Source of the DNA: Scedosporium boydii
Lineage: Eukaryota; Ascomycota; Sordariomycetes; Microascales; Microascaceae
Direction: 5' to 3'
Assembly (NCBI GenBank): GCA_002221725.1
Contig: NJFT01000143.1
Span: forward strand, 41,241 to 105,240
DNA length: 64,000 bases
The notes below the pieces were generated by a model. That model saw only the letters and a list, made by a program, of their open reading frames with translations. It ran no database searches and was not told where the DNA came from. Within the stretch, counting starts at the first letter, position 1. Each line of letters starts with the position of its first letter. Of the stretch, positions 49,899 through 60,434 are shown piece after piece. Both the position numbers and the translations under genes were made by a program.

Positions 49899-51441
49899 CA
49901 TCTGCTAGATGTTCTCTCACCGTGTACGAAATATCTTCACGCATCTTGTACATTTTCTTTTGGAGCGACGATTTCTTTTTCTCTCTTTACCCGCAGACCT
50001 TTTCTCGGTTTCTCGTGGACAGGCTTGGGAGTTCCCATTTCTCCCTTGAACTTGATCCTGGCTCCCCTCGATTTATGCACCACTTTCCACCTACTGTGGT
50101 TACCGACCTATTTTTCTTTCTGACGAAACGTATTCGAGATGACATGTCTACCCATGCCGGCATACCGAAAGCACGAATGAGGTCCTTTCTGTTTTTCTTT
50201 CTTCTCTCTTTGCACTTTTGGGATGGGTTTGGCGACGGAGGTAATTTGGGCGGCATACAAGGATATCAGGGGAGGGAAGCCTTTGTTTCCCCTTGGCTAT
50301 ACGCAATGGCAGCATGAGAACCGGAGACACGGCATATCTGACCTCTCCTCTCAGCCTTCGTATCTTCCCCGGAGACTCAGGGGACGATGACAGTAGAGGG
50401 CATGCGCAAGCCACGGCATCTATATATACATATCACGGCACCAAACATTATGGCTTGACAGGCGAACTTGGGGGGGTTGGCGGTTGGCATTTGGCGTTCA
50501 AAGGAGCTAAGATACAGGGAAAGCAGCGACGGGGGAAGGGATGCCCTGCTTAGAGTGGATGGCCTTCCCTGGGCGGTTTTTTTGGTCATTTTCCTTTCTT
50601 TTCTTTTTGATATTTTCTGATTCTTGCGTGCAAAAGAAAGCGTTTTTTTTTTCTCATTATTACCCTACCTTTTGGAGTTTGTTTCTCGCTGGGGTTTGAT
50701 ATGATCCCCCCTTCTCCTGCACTGAGTCTGCATCTGTTGTGTACACTAGCGTTTGTGGTTCTCAAACTGTTTGGGTTCGAGATGGATTGTGTACGATTAG
50801 CAAACAAGTAGGGAAAGGCGAGGATTGAGGTTGGAAGAGAGACAAACTAAACTCCACATGAATTGGTATTTGCTTGTGTTGTGAGATGTTTAGCTCTTAG
50901 TTCTATGGACGAGATCCATAATGGTAGGCTACGACAAAGTCTCGAAGCAAGTCCCTTCATCCTTGAATGGGCGAGCATCTGGATATGGTCTTGCACCGAT
51001 TTGGCTCATCCGCCTCGCGTCTCCGAAATCCCACATCGGATATCGCGAAGGGGGCCGAACAACTGATACATCCCAACGCCCTATTTTCCGGTAACGCCTC
51101 AACGCATAGCATGACAATGATTGGACGAAACAAATATACTGGGAATCACTTTTTTGTTCAAGCCGAGAAGCTCAGCTCTTCTTTGCTATCTCGAGTGTAT
51201 GGTTTTTTTTTGTGTATCATTACACACCAAAGAAAAACGTTCCATTTCCCCTTCCTTCTCCGAGATGCAATGATGGTGGACGTGTAAATAAAAAAAGAAC
51301 AATGTCACTTGAGACGCCGTTGTACGAAAGCACCAAAGTAGACCGGGTCTGGCAATTTCTTTTTCCGAACCCAACCCTTTTTCCATTCAGTTCTTGGTCA
51401 TCAAATCAATACCATCTTAAAACCAGCCGTCAAAACAAACT
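49899..51441. other. Convergent region between transporter and RPS3
   Basis: The 3' flanks of two convergent genes. T-rich tracts occur at 50575-50660 on the plus strand and near 51200 and 51360. An open frame of about 78 codons follows the transporter stop, but it is T-rich and not protein-like. Nothing else is supported. Confidence 0.5.
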
Positions 51442-51738
51442 TTACCAACCTCCTCCCAAGCCCCACTCATCATCAGCGGGATTAGGTTGCTCATAGTTGG
51501 GCTGCTCGCCATAGCCGAGCTGCTGGCCATAGTGGTGGAGCTGGTCACCGTAGCCGGGCTGCTCGCCATAGTTGGCACCGTCAGGAACAAACATGACGTA
51601 CTGCTGCTGATTGTAGTAATCAACAGGAACAGGCTGCTGATAATAAGCACCGCCCTCGGCAATAGGAAGGGCAACGGGAGGAGCGCGGAGAGCAGGTTCA
51701 GCGGTGGCCGGGGGATGGCTCTCCTCAGCTGGGCCATT
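51442..51738 (-). other. In-frame open extension after the RPS3 UAG stop (98 codons)
   Basis: Directly after the RPS3 UAG, the same frame stays open for 98 codons to a UAA at 51442-51444. The product is rich in Tyr, Gln, Gly and Pro, with repeated YGEQP/YGDQ/YGQQ units, and ends in DDEWGLGGGW. Third-position A occurs in only 5 of 98 codons, as in highly expressed fungal genes. This looks like real or recently real coding sequence, reached by readthrough, or cut off by a nonsense change. No plausible splice donor upstream would bypass the stop without deleting core RPS3 sequence. Confidence 0.6.
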
Positions 51739-52730
51739 CTATTGCTCAGCCGCAGGAGCCTCCTCAGCCTCCTCCGCCGCCCTCTGCGCCTCCTGGGCAG
51801 CCGCGAGCTGGGCAGCCTTCGCGCCGTAGTCGATGGACGCGGGCTGAAGGATAGCCTGCTCCTCCTTGGGCTCGATGATGGTGACGGTATCAGGAAGAGT
51901 CTTCTGGGGGCCGCTCTTGCCCTCGGGATCGGAGCCCCTCATGATCTTAACCTTGATACCAAGGACACCCTGTCGGAGAAGGACGTGGCGGGTAGCGCTG
52001 TCAATGAAGTCGAGCGCGGGCTGACCGGAGTGGATCATGAAGCCGTCGGTGAACTTCATGGACTTGGCACGAGCAGCGCGGAGCTTACCCGAGACGACAA
52101 CCTCACAACCCTTGGCGCCAGACTCCATGATGAAGCGGAGGACACCATAGCAGGCACGGCGAACGGCGAGACCGTTGAGAAGCTTGTATCGGAGGGACTC
52201 GCACTGAGCGACGGCGGAAAGACCACGGTTCTGGACCTTGGCGGCGTAGAGGGAGACGGAGTTCTCGGGGAACTTGAATCGCTTCTGGATGAGGGAGGTG
52301 AGCTCGCGGATGCGGCGGCCCTGCTCACCGAGAACCTCCTGGGTGTGGGTGGCTCGGATGATGATGTCGGTGACGGTGGGGGTGACACGGACTTCGACGC
52401 CGGAGTAGCCCTCCTCGGCAAGCTCACGCTGGAAGAACTCGTTGAGCTCGGCGTAGAAGACGCCGTCAGCGACGAACTTCCTGCGCTTGGAACTGTAATA
52501 TGGAAAAACATACACAGTCAGTAAATGCCATTAAATGCGAACAAACCATAATTGCAGGGCTAGACTATTGAGGAGACGAGAGGGACCCCAAAAGTCTGGC
52601 CTCTCCGTCTTCCCAATTCGCGCAATGGCCTCGGTCGGGATCGATCGTGAAGTTTATATCCGCGGTGAGGGGATGGAGGGGTAGAGACCAGGAGAACAAC
52701 TCACATTTGCGTTCCTGGGACGGGAGACAT
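51739..52730 (-). CDS. RPS3: 40S ribosomal protein S3 (uS3)
   Basis: Two exons, 52705-52730 and 51739-52492 (212-nt intron gtgagt...attacag), giving 259 residues to a UAG stop. The N-terminus [19 protein letters not shown] is followed by the KH domain with [18 protein letters not shown] (GEQGRRI is the GxxG-type loop) and then the uS3 C-terminal domain ([22 protein letters not shown] region). The tail is Ala/Glu-rich ([13 protein letters not shown]). uS3 lines the mRNA entry channel of the small subunit and takes part in start-site selection and quality control. An intron just after the start is common in ribosomal protein genes. The frame remains open for 98 codons beyond the stop. Confidence 0.97.
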
Positions 52731-53613
52731 CTTGGGCTATATGAGGTGTCGGCGTCTCGCTTGGTATGCGTGGACTGAGAGATGGGGAGGAGGATTGTCG
52801 AAGAGAAAATCTGGGAATTGGAGAGATGCCAGCACAAGATGTCAGTGGTTGATTTCGGCGGCGTCTGGAATAGTGGACTGGGGGCTCTTACAGACTGTCG
52901 CTTCAAGGTGACCTCCAATTTCTGGTGTGGGCGGAAAATCAGTGAAAGCCCTAACACTGAATTTTTGAGAGGTTGTGGTCTGTGCACTTGCGTCGAGTAC
53001 GTACCTCAGTACTTCGTACTCCGTCCAAAACAGGACCTTGGGACTGTGGGGTGAGAAAGGGGTTGTTTAAGCGAGAATACCCCGAAAGGAGGGTTGTCAC
53101 ATGTCATCTGATTGGGCACTCCTTCCAAGCTTGGGAGAAGCGGCTGGACAAGGCAAGAGGGGCATCCATCTTCGGAAGGACCTCCCGGATCGTGGGGCTC
53201 TCTTACTGGGAGAGAACATGACAACAGTCACAAGCTACTGGAGCTACCAGACTCACCTCTCCTTGGCCGTGCAACAGGGAAAACTCCAGCTTCTTGCATC
53301 AGGTCTTGTTCCAGTGATAATGAAATCACTTTAGCCCCTATGGTTACTTATTTTCTTCATGCCTGACCTCGCCCCAAATAATCCTCTTTCCTACAGCATC
53401 TTCCTCTTGTGACCCCCCTGCAACATCGACATCATCTCCCCTCTTCCACATATCTTCCTCCCCCTTGACTCCAACACAATTCATTCTCTCGATTCCTTTG
53501 ATCAGACTCTTGTCTCTGACAATATCACCACTTACGACGAATGACGTATTCTCTATGAATGTAGAGCCTCTATTATATCCTTCCTAACTAAACACAGTAT
53601 CCTCATCTCCACA
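52731..53613. promoter_or_regulatory. Divergent intergenic region shared by RPS3 and YMR1
   Basis: 883 bases between divergent starts. It contains one TACTTCGTA (53010-53018), here inside GTACTTCGTACTCCGT. C/T-rich sequence at 53380-53520 fits the YMR1 leader. No ribosomal-protein promoter element is identified with confidence. Confidence 0.5.
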
Positions 53614-56003
53614 ATGGAAGTGAGGAAGGTGAGAATAGCTGCCCAGAGACCTTTTCTGTACCTTGTATTCGATAATCCACCAGATCTCTAACGTCCCAAA
53701 TTGTTTAGGTGTTTGACAATGTCCAAGGCATCAACGGCGGCCTCACATCCACAGGAACCCTACGCCTAACCGATTTCCACCTTGTTTTCTGTTCTCCTGC
53801 CCCGAATAGCCAGCCGTCGAAAGATGGCGCGCCGCCCAAGATTCGCGAGTCCTGGATTACCTATCCTATGCTCTGCTATTGCGCCTTCCGTCCGACCCCT
53901 CCGTCGTCCGGCATCCCATCGTCGATCCGGATAAGATGCCGCGACTTCACCTTTGTCACATTCAACTTCCAAGACGATAAGTTGGCGCGGGCGGCTTTCG
54001 ACTTTATACGTGCCCGCACATGCAGGCTCGGCACTGTCGAGAAGCTCTACGCTTTTAGCCATATGCCGCTGAAGCCTGAGCTGGGCATCAATGGTTGGGA
54101 ACTGTACGATGCTAGGGCCGAGTTTCGGCGCCAGGGAATCAGCGAGAAGTCGACGGACAAAGGCTGGAGAATCTCAACGATCAATCAGGATTACAAGTTT
54201 TGCGACACCTACCCGGGCTTGCTTGTAGTGCCTTCCTCGATATCGGATCTTACTCTGAAGTATGCCAAAGATTTCCGGTCGAGGAATCGCATCCCAGCGT
54301 TGTCCTATCTACACCCTGTAAACGGCTGCACAATTCTTCGAAGCTCCCAGCCCCAAGCTGGCATAACCCGCAAGACCAACCCCCAAGACGAGAAGCTGGT
54401 ATGCGCCGCATTTTCTTCCAACATGCGAAGCGGTATGATTGGCGATCTTGCGCGACCTAAGCTGGCTAGCGAGCCGAGCAGCCAGTCCGAGACCCCTCCA
54501 GACTCCAGCGTCTCCGATGTTAGCTTGCAGTCTGACGTCCCGGAGATGTATGATTCCAAGGGGAAGCGTCTAATTTACGGTGCACAGCAGAGTAATTTAA
54601 TTGTCGACGCACGACCTACAATTAACGCCATATTCAACCAAATGCAGGGTTATGGCTCCGAGAACATGGAAGGATACAAGAATACCCAAAAGGTATTTCT
54701 TAATATCGATAACATTCATGTCATGAGGTCCTCTCTCAACCAAGTCATCGAGGCAATCAAAGATGCTGACATCTCAGCACTTCCACCTAACCGAGATCTC
54801 CTCGCGAAGAGCGGGTGGATCAAACACATCTTCCATGTCTTGTCGGGAGCTATACAAATAGCCAAGCAGGTCGGAATCAACCATTCGCACGTTTTGATCC
54901 ACTGTTCCGATGGATGGGATCGCACAAGCCAACTGAGCGCTCTGGCCCAAATCATGCTTGATCCTTACTACCGCACCCTCGAGGGCTTCATGGTCCTTGT
55001 CGAGAAGGATTGGCTGTCATTCGGTCATATGTTTAGACTTCGTTCTGGACATCTAAACCATGACGACTGGTTTGTGGTGCAAAAGGACGCGCTGGCTGGG
55101 TCGACCGTGCAGCCAGGTGAAAGTGACGGCAGAGGCGATGCTCTACAGAATGCCTTGGACGGCGCTCGGCGGCTATTTGGGCAGGCTAAGCCCGACCCGC
55201 AGCTAGAGGCCATGACGGAGACTGCCCCAGGGGAGGTAGTTGAGAGCGAGATTACGACTAAGAAGATGGTGAGCCCGGTTTTCCACCAGTTCCTGGATTG
55301 CGTGTACCAGATGCAGCGACAATTCCCCGATCGATTCGAGTTCAACGAACGATTCTTAAGACGGCTCCTTTACCACCTCTATTCGTGTCAGTATGGAACA
55401 TTCCTCTATAACTCAGAGAAGCAGCGACATGACGCCAAGGTCTTCACGAGAACGTCATCGGTTTGGGACTACTTTTTGTCCCGTAGGGTTGAATTTCTCA
55501 ATCCCAACTTCGAACCTGTTATCGACGACCATGTCAAGGGACGTGAGCGTTTGTTATTCCCGGATATCAAAGAAATTCGATGGTGGCATCAGGTCTTCAA
55601 CCGCAGTGATGAGGAGATGAATGCCTCGTTGGATGCCATGGCAGCAATGGAGAGCGGCCGTGAGACGATGATGGCCGGCCTTGAGGTGCCTACCTCCACG
55701 ATTCAAAGCAATAGCCAGCCGACGACCCCACTGAGGTCTCTGAGCCCCATGCCACCCACTACCTTGACCACCAGCCAATCCGCCCTCGACTCCGTCGATC
55801 CGGCTAAGGATTCTCTCACCCCCGAAGCGGCCGTGCCCGCACTTCACCGGAGTGCCAGTGCGGATGCTAATTCGGGTGCCTTTTCTACTATTCGCGATGG
55901 CCTGGCCGGCCTCAGACTTCTTAATCCATTGGGAAGAGCCGGCGAGGCGTCCAACGCCACAGCCTCTGTTCAACGAGAGCAAGAAATGCGAGAGATGACG
56001 TAG
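53614..56003 (+). CDS. YMR1: Myotubularin-type phosphoinositide 3-phosphatase
   Basis: Two exons, 53614-53628 (five codons, MEVRK) and 53709-56003, giving 769 residues. An N-terminal PH-GRAM domain (about 1-115; GTLRLTDFHLVF) is followed by the myotubularin phosphatase domain, with the active-site loop CSDGWDRT at 404-411 (Cys404, Arg410). All catalytic residues are present, so it is an active-type member. The segment SYLHPVNGCTILRSSQPQAGI is also family-typical. The C-terminal 130 residues are Ser/Thr/Pro-rich. Myotubularins hydrolyse PI3P and PI(3,5)P2 on endosomes and the vacuole. The frame continues open after the UAG stop for 82 codons (see findings). Confidence 0.95.
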
Positions 56004-56805
56004 GGGGTCATGTTTCCAAATGAGGCGCCATATGAATATTTCGAGACGGAGAGAACGGTCTGTCCCAGGTCGCGCGACGACGAGTTGAGCTTTAACGATG
56101 CCGTAGTTATCGATCCCTCCGAAGTCCCAGATGACGCTTGTCCGGATGAGGATCTATCATACTGGATTTTGGATCTGAGTACCTGTACCATCATCGGAAG
56201 CGGTGATGAGAAAGTGCCCTGCCATAGCGTCTCATGCACGCCCCTGGTTTGACCTGATCCCGAAAGAACGGAGAGATCTTTCGCTCGAGACACGAGGTTG
56301 AGTTGCGAGAGACGGATAGCTGGTGTGTTTCTGTTTTCCATTTTGCATAGCGAGCGGTCTGGAAGCGGTCAAGGAGCATACACAAACCTTTATTTTTTAT
56401 TAGAAAACCGGTTATCAACCTAACCGGTCTTCTTGTTTTCAAGGGGGGGCATAAGGGCATCAGCCTCGGGTAGAGGGGGATTTACGTACACATCGAAGGA
56501 AAGGGGTTGTTTTACAAGGGAAAAGGAGAGCGTTTGTGTATTGAGCGAGACCACGGATTACGCATTTTAGAATGCAAGGTCACCCTCGGTTTTAGTCCTT
56601 TTCTGCTACGCAAATAAAATGTATCCATTTTTTTTCCTCAAGTTTTTTTTTGCCCTTCTCAGCAAATAAATCAAGCAGGAAGGAGTCTACGCTCGCGGTT
56701 CATCTATCTCGCTTTTGACTATATGTATCCATTCCCTCTTGTTTTCGCCTCCCTAATAAACAACGCCCACTCCCCAGATCATTTCCATCATAACCATGGC
56801 TCTTT
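56004..56805. other. Convergent region between YMR1 and PheRS beta
   Basis: It holds the in-frame post-stop extension of YMR1 (to 56252), then 3' UTR-like sequence. There is an oligo-T run near 56630 and a pair of AACCGGTTA-like half-sites near 56407-56430 that could form a short stem. Confidence 0.5.
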
Positions 56806-58849
56806 TTACAAGAACTCCTCAAGGTTGATTTCGAGAGTGCTGACAGGGTATCTAAGCAGGTTCGTTAGTACATGACAATGTGCCCAAGCAAGTGTGGTTG
56901 GAAAATGGGGGAGAGGGGGAAAGTGAATGATCTCACCTTAGGTCAAACTTCTCTAGCACCGTAGGGTGAAGAATGCCCAACTCGCCAATTCGCTTCACGA
57001 CGCCGTCGACGCGAAGGAAGACAGCGGCGCCGCGGCCAGGGAAGAAAGTATCGTCATGGATCTCCTCAATCCAGTATCCATCAGGCTTCCCGGAACCGCT
57101 AGCGGCCTGGAGGCTAGAGCCAACCTTGCTGGTGAGTCCCTCCTCATGGGTGACGAAGGCGGTCCTGAGCATGGAGAGGACGCGGTCGAGGAGACCGTGG
57201 GCCATTTCGAAACCGCTCGTCTTTCCGTACCACGCGGCGGCGAAGTGACGCTCGTTCCGGGCCTTACGCTCAAGAGCCTCGTCCTTGAAGACGACGTCGG
57301 CGACCTCGAAGACCTTGAGGGGCACGGCGTGGGCCGTGTTCTCACGGATGGTCTTGAGTAGGCCGGGGAGGAGGGAGGTGCGGACGACCTGGTACTCGGC
57401 GGATTTGGGGTTCGCGAGGCGTACGGCGGTGTTTCCGTCATCCTTGCGGTTGAGCCAGGCGAAGTTCTCGTCGTGGCTGCAGAGGATGAGGGGCATGACC
57501 TCGCTCCAGCCGGCCATGGCGGCTTCGTTGCGGATAATGTCGCTGAGCTTGTTAATCATGAGGGGAGCACCGATGGTGGCGCTCTTGTTGGGGCTGGAGC
57601 GTGGGAGGTTGTTGTAGCCGTAGCAGATGGCGAGATCTTCCATGACGTCGCAGGCGTGCAGCACGTCGGTTCGCGTCGGAGGGATAGAAACCTCGATGAG
57701 GTTCTTGTCCTTAGGGGAGGGTTTCGAGACGTAGGCCATCTTGTCGAGGAGCTTGCAGAGGCGCTCGGGGGACTCGGTGAGGCCGGTGCAGCCGTTGAGG
57801 TAGTCGACCTCGACTTCCGTTGTGCGGTGGTCGAGGTTGGGCGTCACGCGCGTTTGGCCGTTGTGGTCCGATACGATCTTGACGGGGGAGACGGTGAAGC
57901 GGTCGCCGCAGTATATGGAGAACATGGTAACCATGGTCTTGATTACAATATCGAGCTTCGTGGCGTCTGTGGCGGTGACTTCTATCAAGACATTCTTGGT
58001 ATCGAGGGTGATCTTGGAGTGGTCACCGTTGATGATGGGAGGAAGAGAGAGGACGGTTCGGTTGGCGTCGTAGATGACTGGATATACGGGCGAATCGCGG
58101 ATAATGTGAAGATAGCGACCAAGGTGCTTGTCCTTGTCGTAGAACTCCATCAACTCCCTGCCGTTCATCTTCTTAGTCTGATTGAGAGGCACGAAGTTGA
58201 TTTCCTCCGGCGCGAGGGCCTCGTAGGTGAAGGGACCTTGTACGGTGTCGAGATCGTGGGTACCGATAGATACCAGAGTCCTCTGCCGCGCCAGGTTCTG
58301 GTGAAGCTTGTCTTGTAGAGAAATGAACGAGTTGTATCGGTCTTGGTCGAAGGTGACGTTGCGGAGGATCGCAGCAGCGACCAGCGGCCTTATCTTGGTG
58401 GTATCTTGAGTGACGGTGATGGTCTCGACCTTCTCGTTACCGAATTCTAGCACCCTGAAATCCGGAGGAGGCATGGTGCCACGGAAGATGTTGAGCATGA
58501 GGGCAATGCCCTCGAAGCAGAGCATGTCATAGCGGTTGGCGGGGATCTCGATCTTCAGCTCGGCCGGGACCTGCTTGCCGTCTACGATGGGGCGGTCGGA
58601 GTCTTCGGTATCTTCGTCGAGCTCGATACCGAATTCGAAGCAGAGGTCCTCGAATTCCTCGGTCGTGAATCTAGAGGTGGCGCGGAGAGCGCGTAGAGGT
58701 CAGTTTTTTTTTTTTCTGCTGGGGCCTTACATGTGGGATGGAGGGGCTATGGAAGGAGGGGGAATTCTTCAAGACGATTGCGCCCGATGAACGCACTTTT
58801 GACCGAGGGCTTCGTAAAGCTTGTATTTGTCTACCGTGATGGTCGGCAT
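56806..58849 (-). CDS. FRS1: Cytosolic phenylalanyl-tRNA synthetase beta subunit
   Basis: Three exons on the minus strand: 58797-58849, 56937-58670 and 56806-56851, giving 610 residues. Exon 1 (MPTITVDKYKLYEALGQK) joins FTTEEFEDLCFEFGIELDED in phase. Exon 3 gives YPVSTLEINLEEFL. IPANRYDMLCFEG is the B1-domain signature; the B3/4 editing-type domain, the B5 domain (IPPTRTDVLHACDVMEDLAI) and the inactive catalytic-like domain follow. The length agrees with the eukaryotic/archaeal type. The beta subunit pairs with the alpha subunit (FRS2, not in this window) as an alpha2-beta2 enzyme that charges tRNA-Phe and edits Tyr mischarging. The gene converges with YMR1 and is divergent from TPD3. Confidence 0.96.
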
Positions 58850-60434
58850 GTTGTCTATAATTATCGATATCAAGAAGTGTTTTTGCAAAGATTCTCGAGG
58901 TGCAATGGGGCGCTATCGTCAAGAGCGCTGGGTGTTTCCCTCTTGATAATCGACAATCGCTGAGTCAATGTGCTTTCTGAAGCAACGTTCTGGGACAAGA
59001 GGTCAGAGTCACAGAATTCCGTACCTGGTCAATGCGCGGCCGGAGCGTCAAGGTGAAACTCGAAACCCTTGCCGGCTGGCAGCCTTGGCGACACCCCGCG
59101 GCAAGCTCCTATGGTCCTGATCTGCCCCTCGCCTCACGTTGGGTCCTCGCAGTCCTCTCTTTAATTCCACGTATAAAACGTAAATTGACCCAACGTCAAG
59201 CAATGCGAATCTATTGCCAACCAGGTCTTCGAAGAGAGTGTAAGGGTCAAAGATTTCCTAAAAGAGGCACTCAGCTACATCAACCTGGTTGGTATTCAAC
59301 CCATCGAAATAGCGATCCAAGTGTGGCCGCAAGGCATGGGCTCATGAGCTCATTATGATAGAACAATTAGAGTTTGTAATACCACTGGCCTGAAAACCAA
59401 TTGGCCTTCTTCCAGTATTTCGTATCGACATTTTCCGATGTTAGTGAGGATGCGGCTCCGACTCTAGTGATATGACGAACAGCTGGTGCTGGTTGTCCAG
59501 GTCTCTTGGCCCCTGTGCTACTACATGTTACTGAGTGTTACTGAGTGTTACTGAGCAAAAGGGCAAGCTTCAATGGCTCGAGGTGCTGCTCTGCGCCCTA
59601 ATTAGGCAATGGGTGGTGTTTCAGTAAGTTAATACAGGCGAGCTCCAAAGCCAAGTACAAATTAGGTTCTCACGGGCTATTTTAGGTACTTCGAGGAGTG
59701 ATATTGTACCGCAGCTAGTGAGCGACTTCTCGAGTTCAAGCTAGGTGACCTTGATTTGCTGAGTGGTACAAGCAAAAAGGGTGGTAAAAAATGTATAATA
59801 TTATCGGGTAGCACCTGACGTGACGAATAGTACAAGGACATTGAAATTAATGGTGACCATATACATGCGATTGCAGTGAAATGTAGTGTACTAGCCTCAC
59901 TGGGGACACCGACCCATTGATCAGATTGTTGATTGATCCCAGCCCAGCCCGGTCCAGTCCACCCCAGCCCAGGAGGAACAGGAGCAAGACCAGGCCCTGC
60001 ATCGTCCTTCGATTATAGTCTAATCAAATCAATCTCTTCACAACAGCAATACATTCCCACATTCCCCTTTCATCCAAAGTAACAACAACCATCCTGACGA
60101 TCTGCATCCACGCCGCCAGCTTCAAAATTCCACCGCCAGCAACCAAAACCGAATAACCCCTCCTTGCTGGACAGCCGACTCAGTTTGGCTGCATTCTATA
60201 TAGTCATCTCCAATCCTGTTCCTGTTTGCCGCGCGAACCCCACCCAAAACAAAGGGTTAAGCCCAACTGGTCGTCTGGTCCTGAGCAGGTCGTCGGCACG
60301 CGATAGACGGCTAACCCACCAAGCCTTCCCACCTCCCACCTCCTGTCTTCCGCCCACCTACCTTGTACCTGCAAACTCCCCACCGCACCCCGTCGAATCG
60401 ACCACTAGACGCGCATCGACAAGTCGAGCTCGCC
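58850..60434. promoter_or_regulatory. Divergent intergenic region between PheRS beta and TPD3
   Basis: 1.6 kb between divergent starts. It contains a three-copy decamer repeat (59527-59556), CCCAGCCC-type runs at 59940-59975, and a C/A-rich TPD3 leader at 60030-60434. No gene is supported. Confidence 0.5.
59527..59556. repeat. Three tandem copies of TGTTACTGAG
   Basis: Three perfect, adjacent 10-base units. Small tandem repeat in a divergent promoter region. Confidence 0.95.

Noticed and set aside
51739..51741. Idea that UAG is reassigned to an amino acid in this genome
   Set aside because: UAG ends several other well-defined genes here (neurochondrin, delta-COP, DUF2420, TPD3, EFM4-like) at the expected family length.
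51487..52524. Long plus-strand open frame of about 345 codons opposite RPS3
   Set aside because: It is a mirror of the strongly biased RPS3 codons, starts at a non-ATG, and its repetitive Leu/Val/Gly product is what antisense of such codons gives. It covers the post-stop extension too, which supports the coding-like bias there, not a gene on the plus strand.
57473..58318. Plus-strand open frame of about 281 codons inside PheRS beta
   Set aside because: Antisense shadow of a real exon; Val/Glu/Gly-rich with no recognisable domain.
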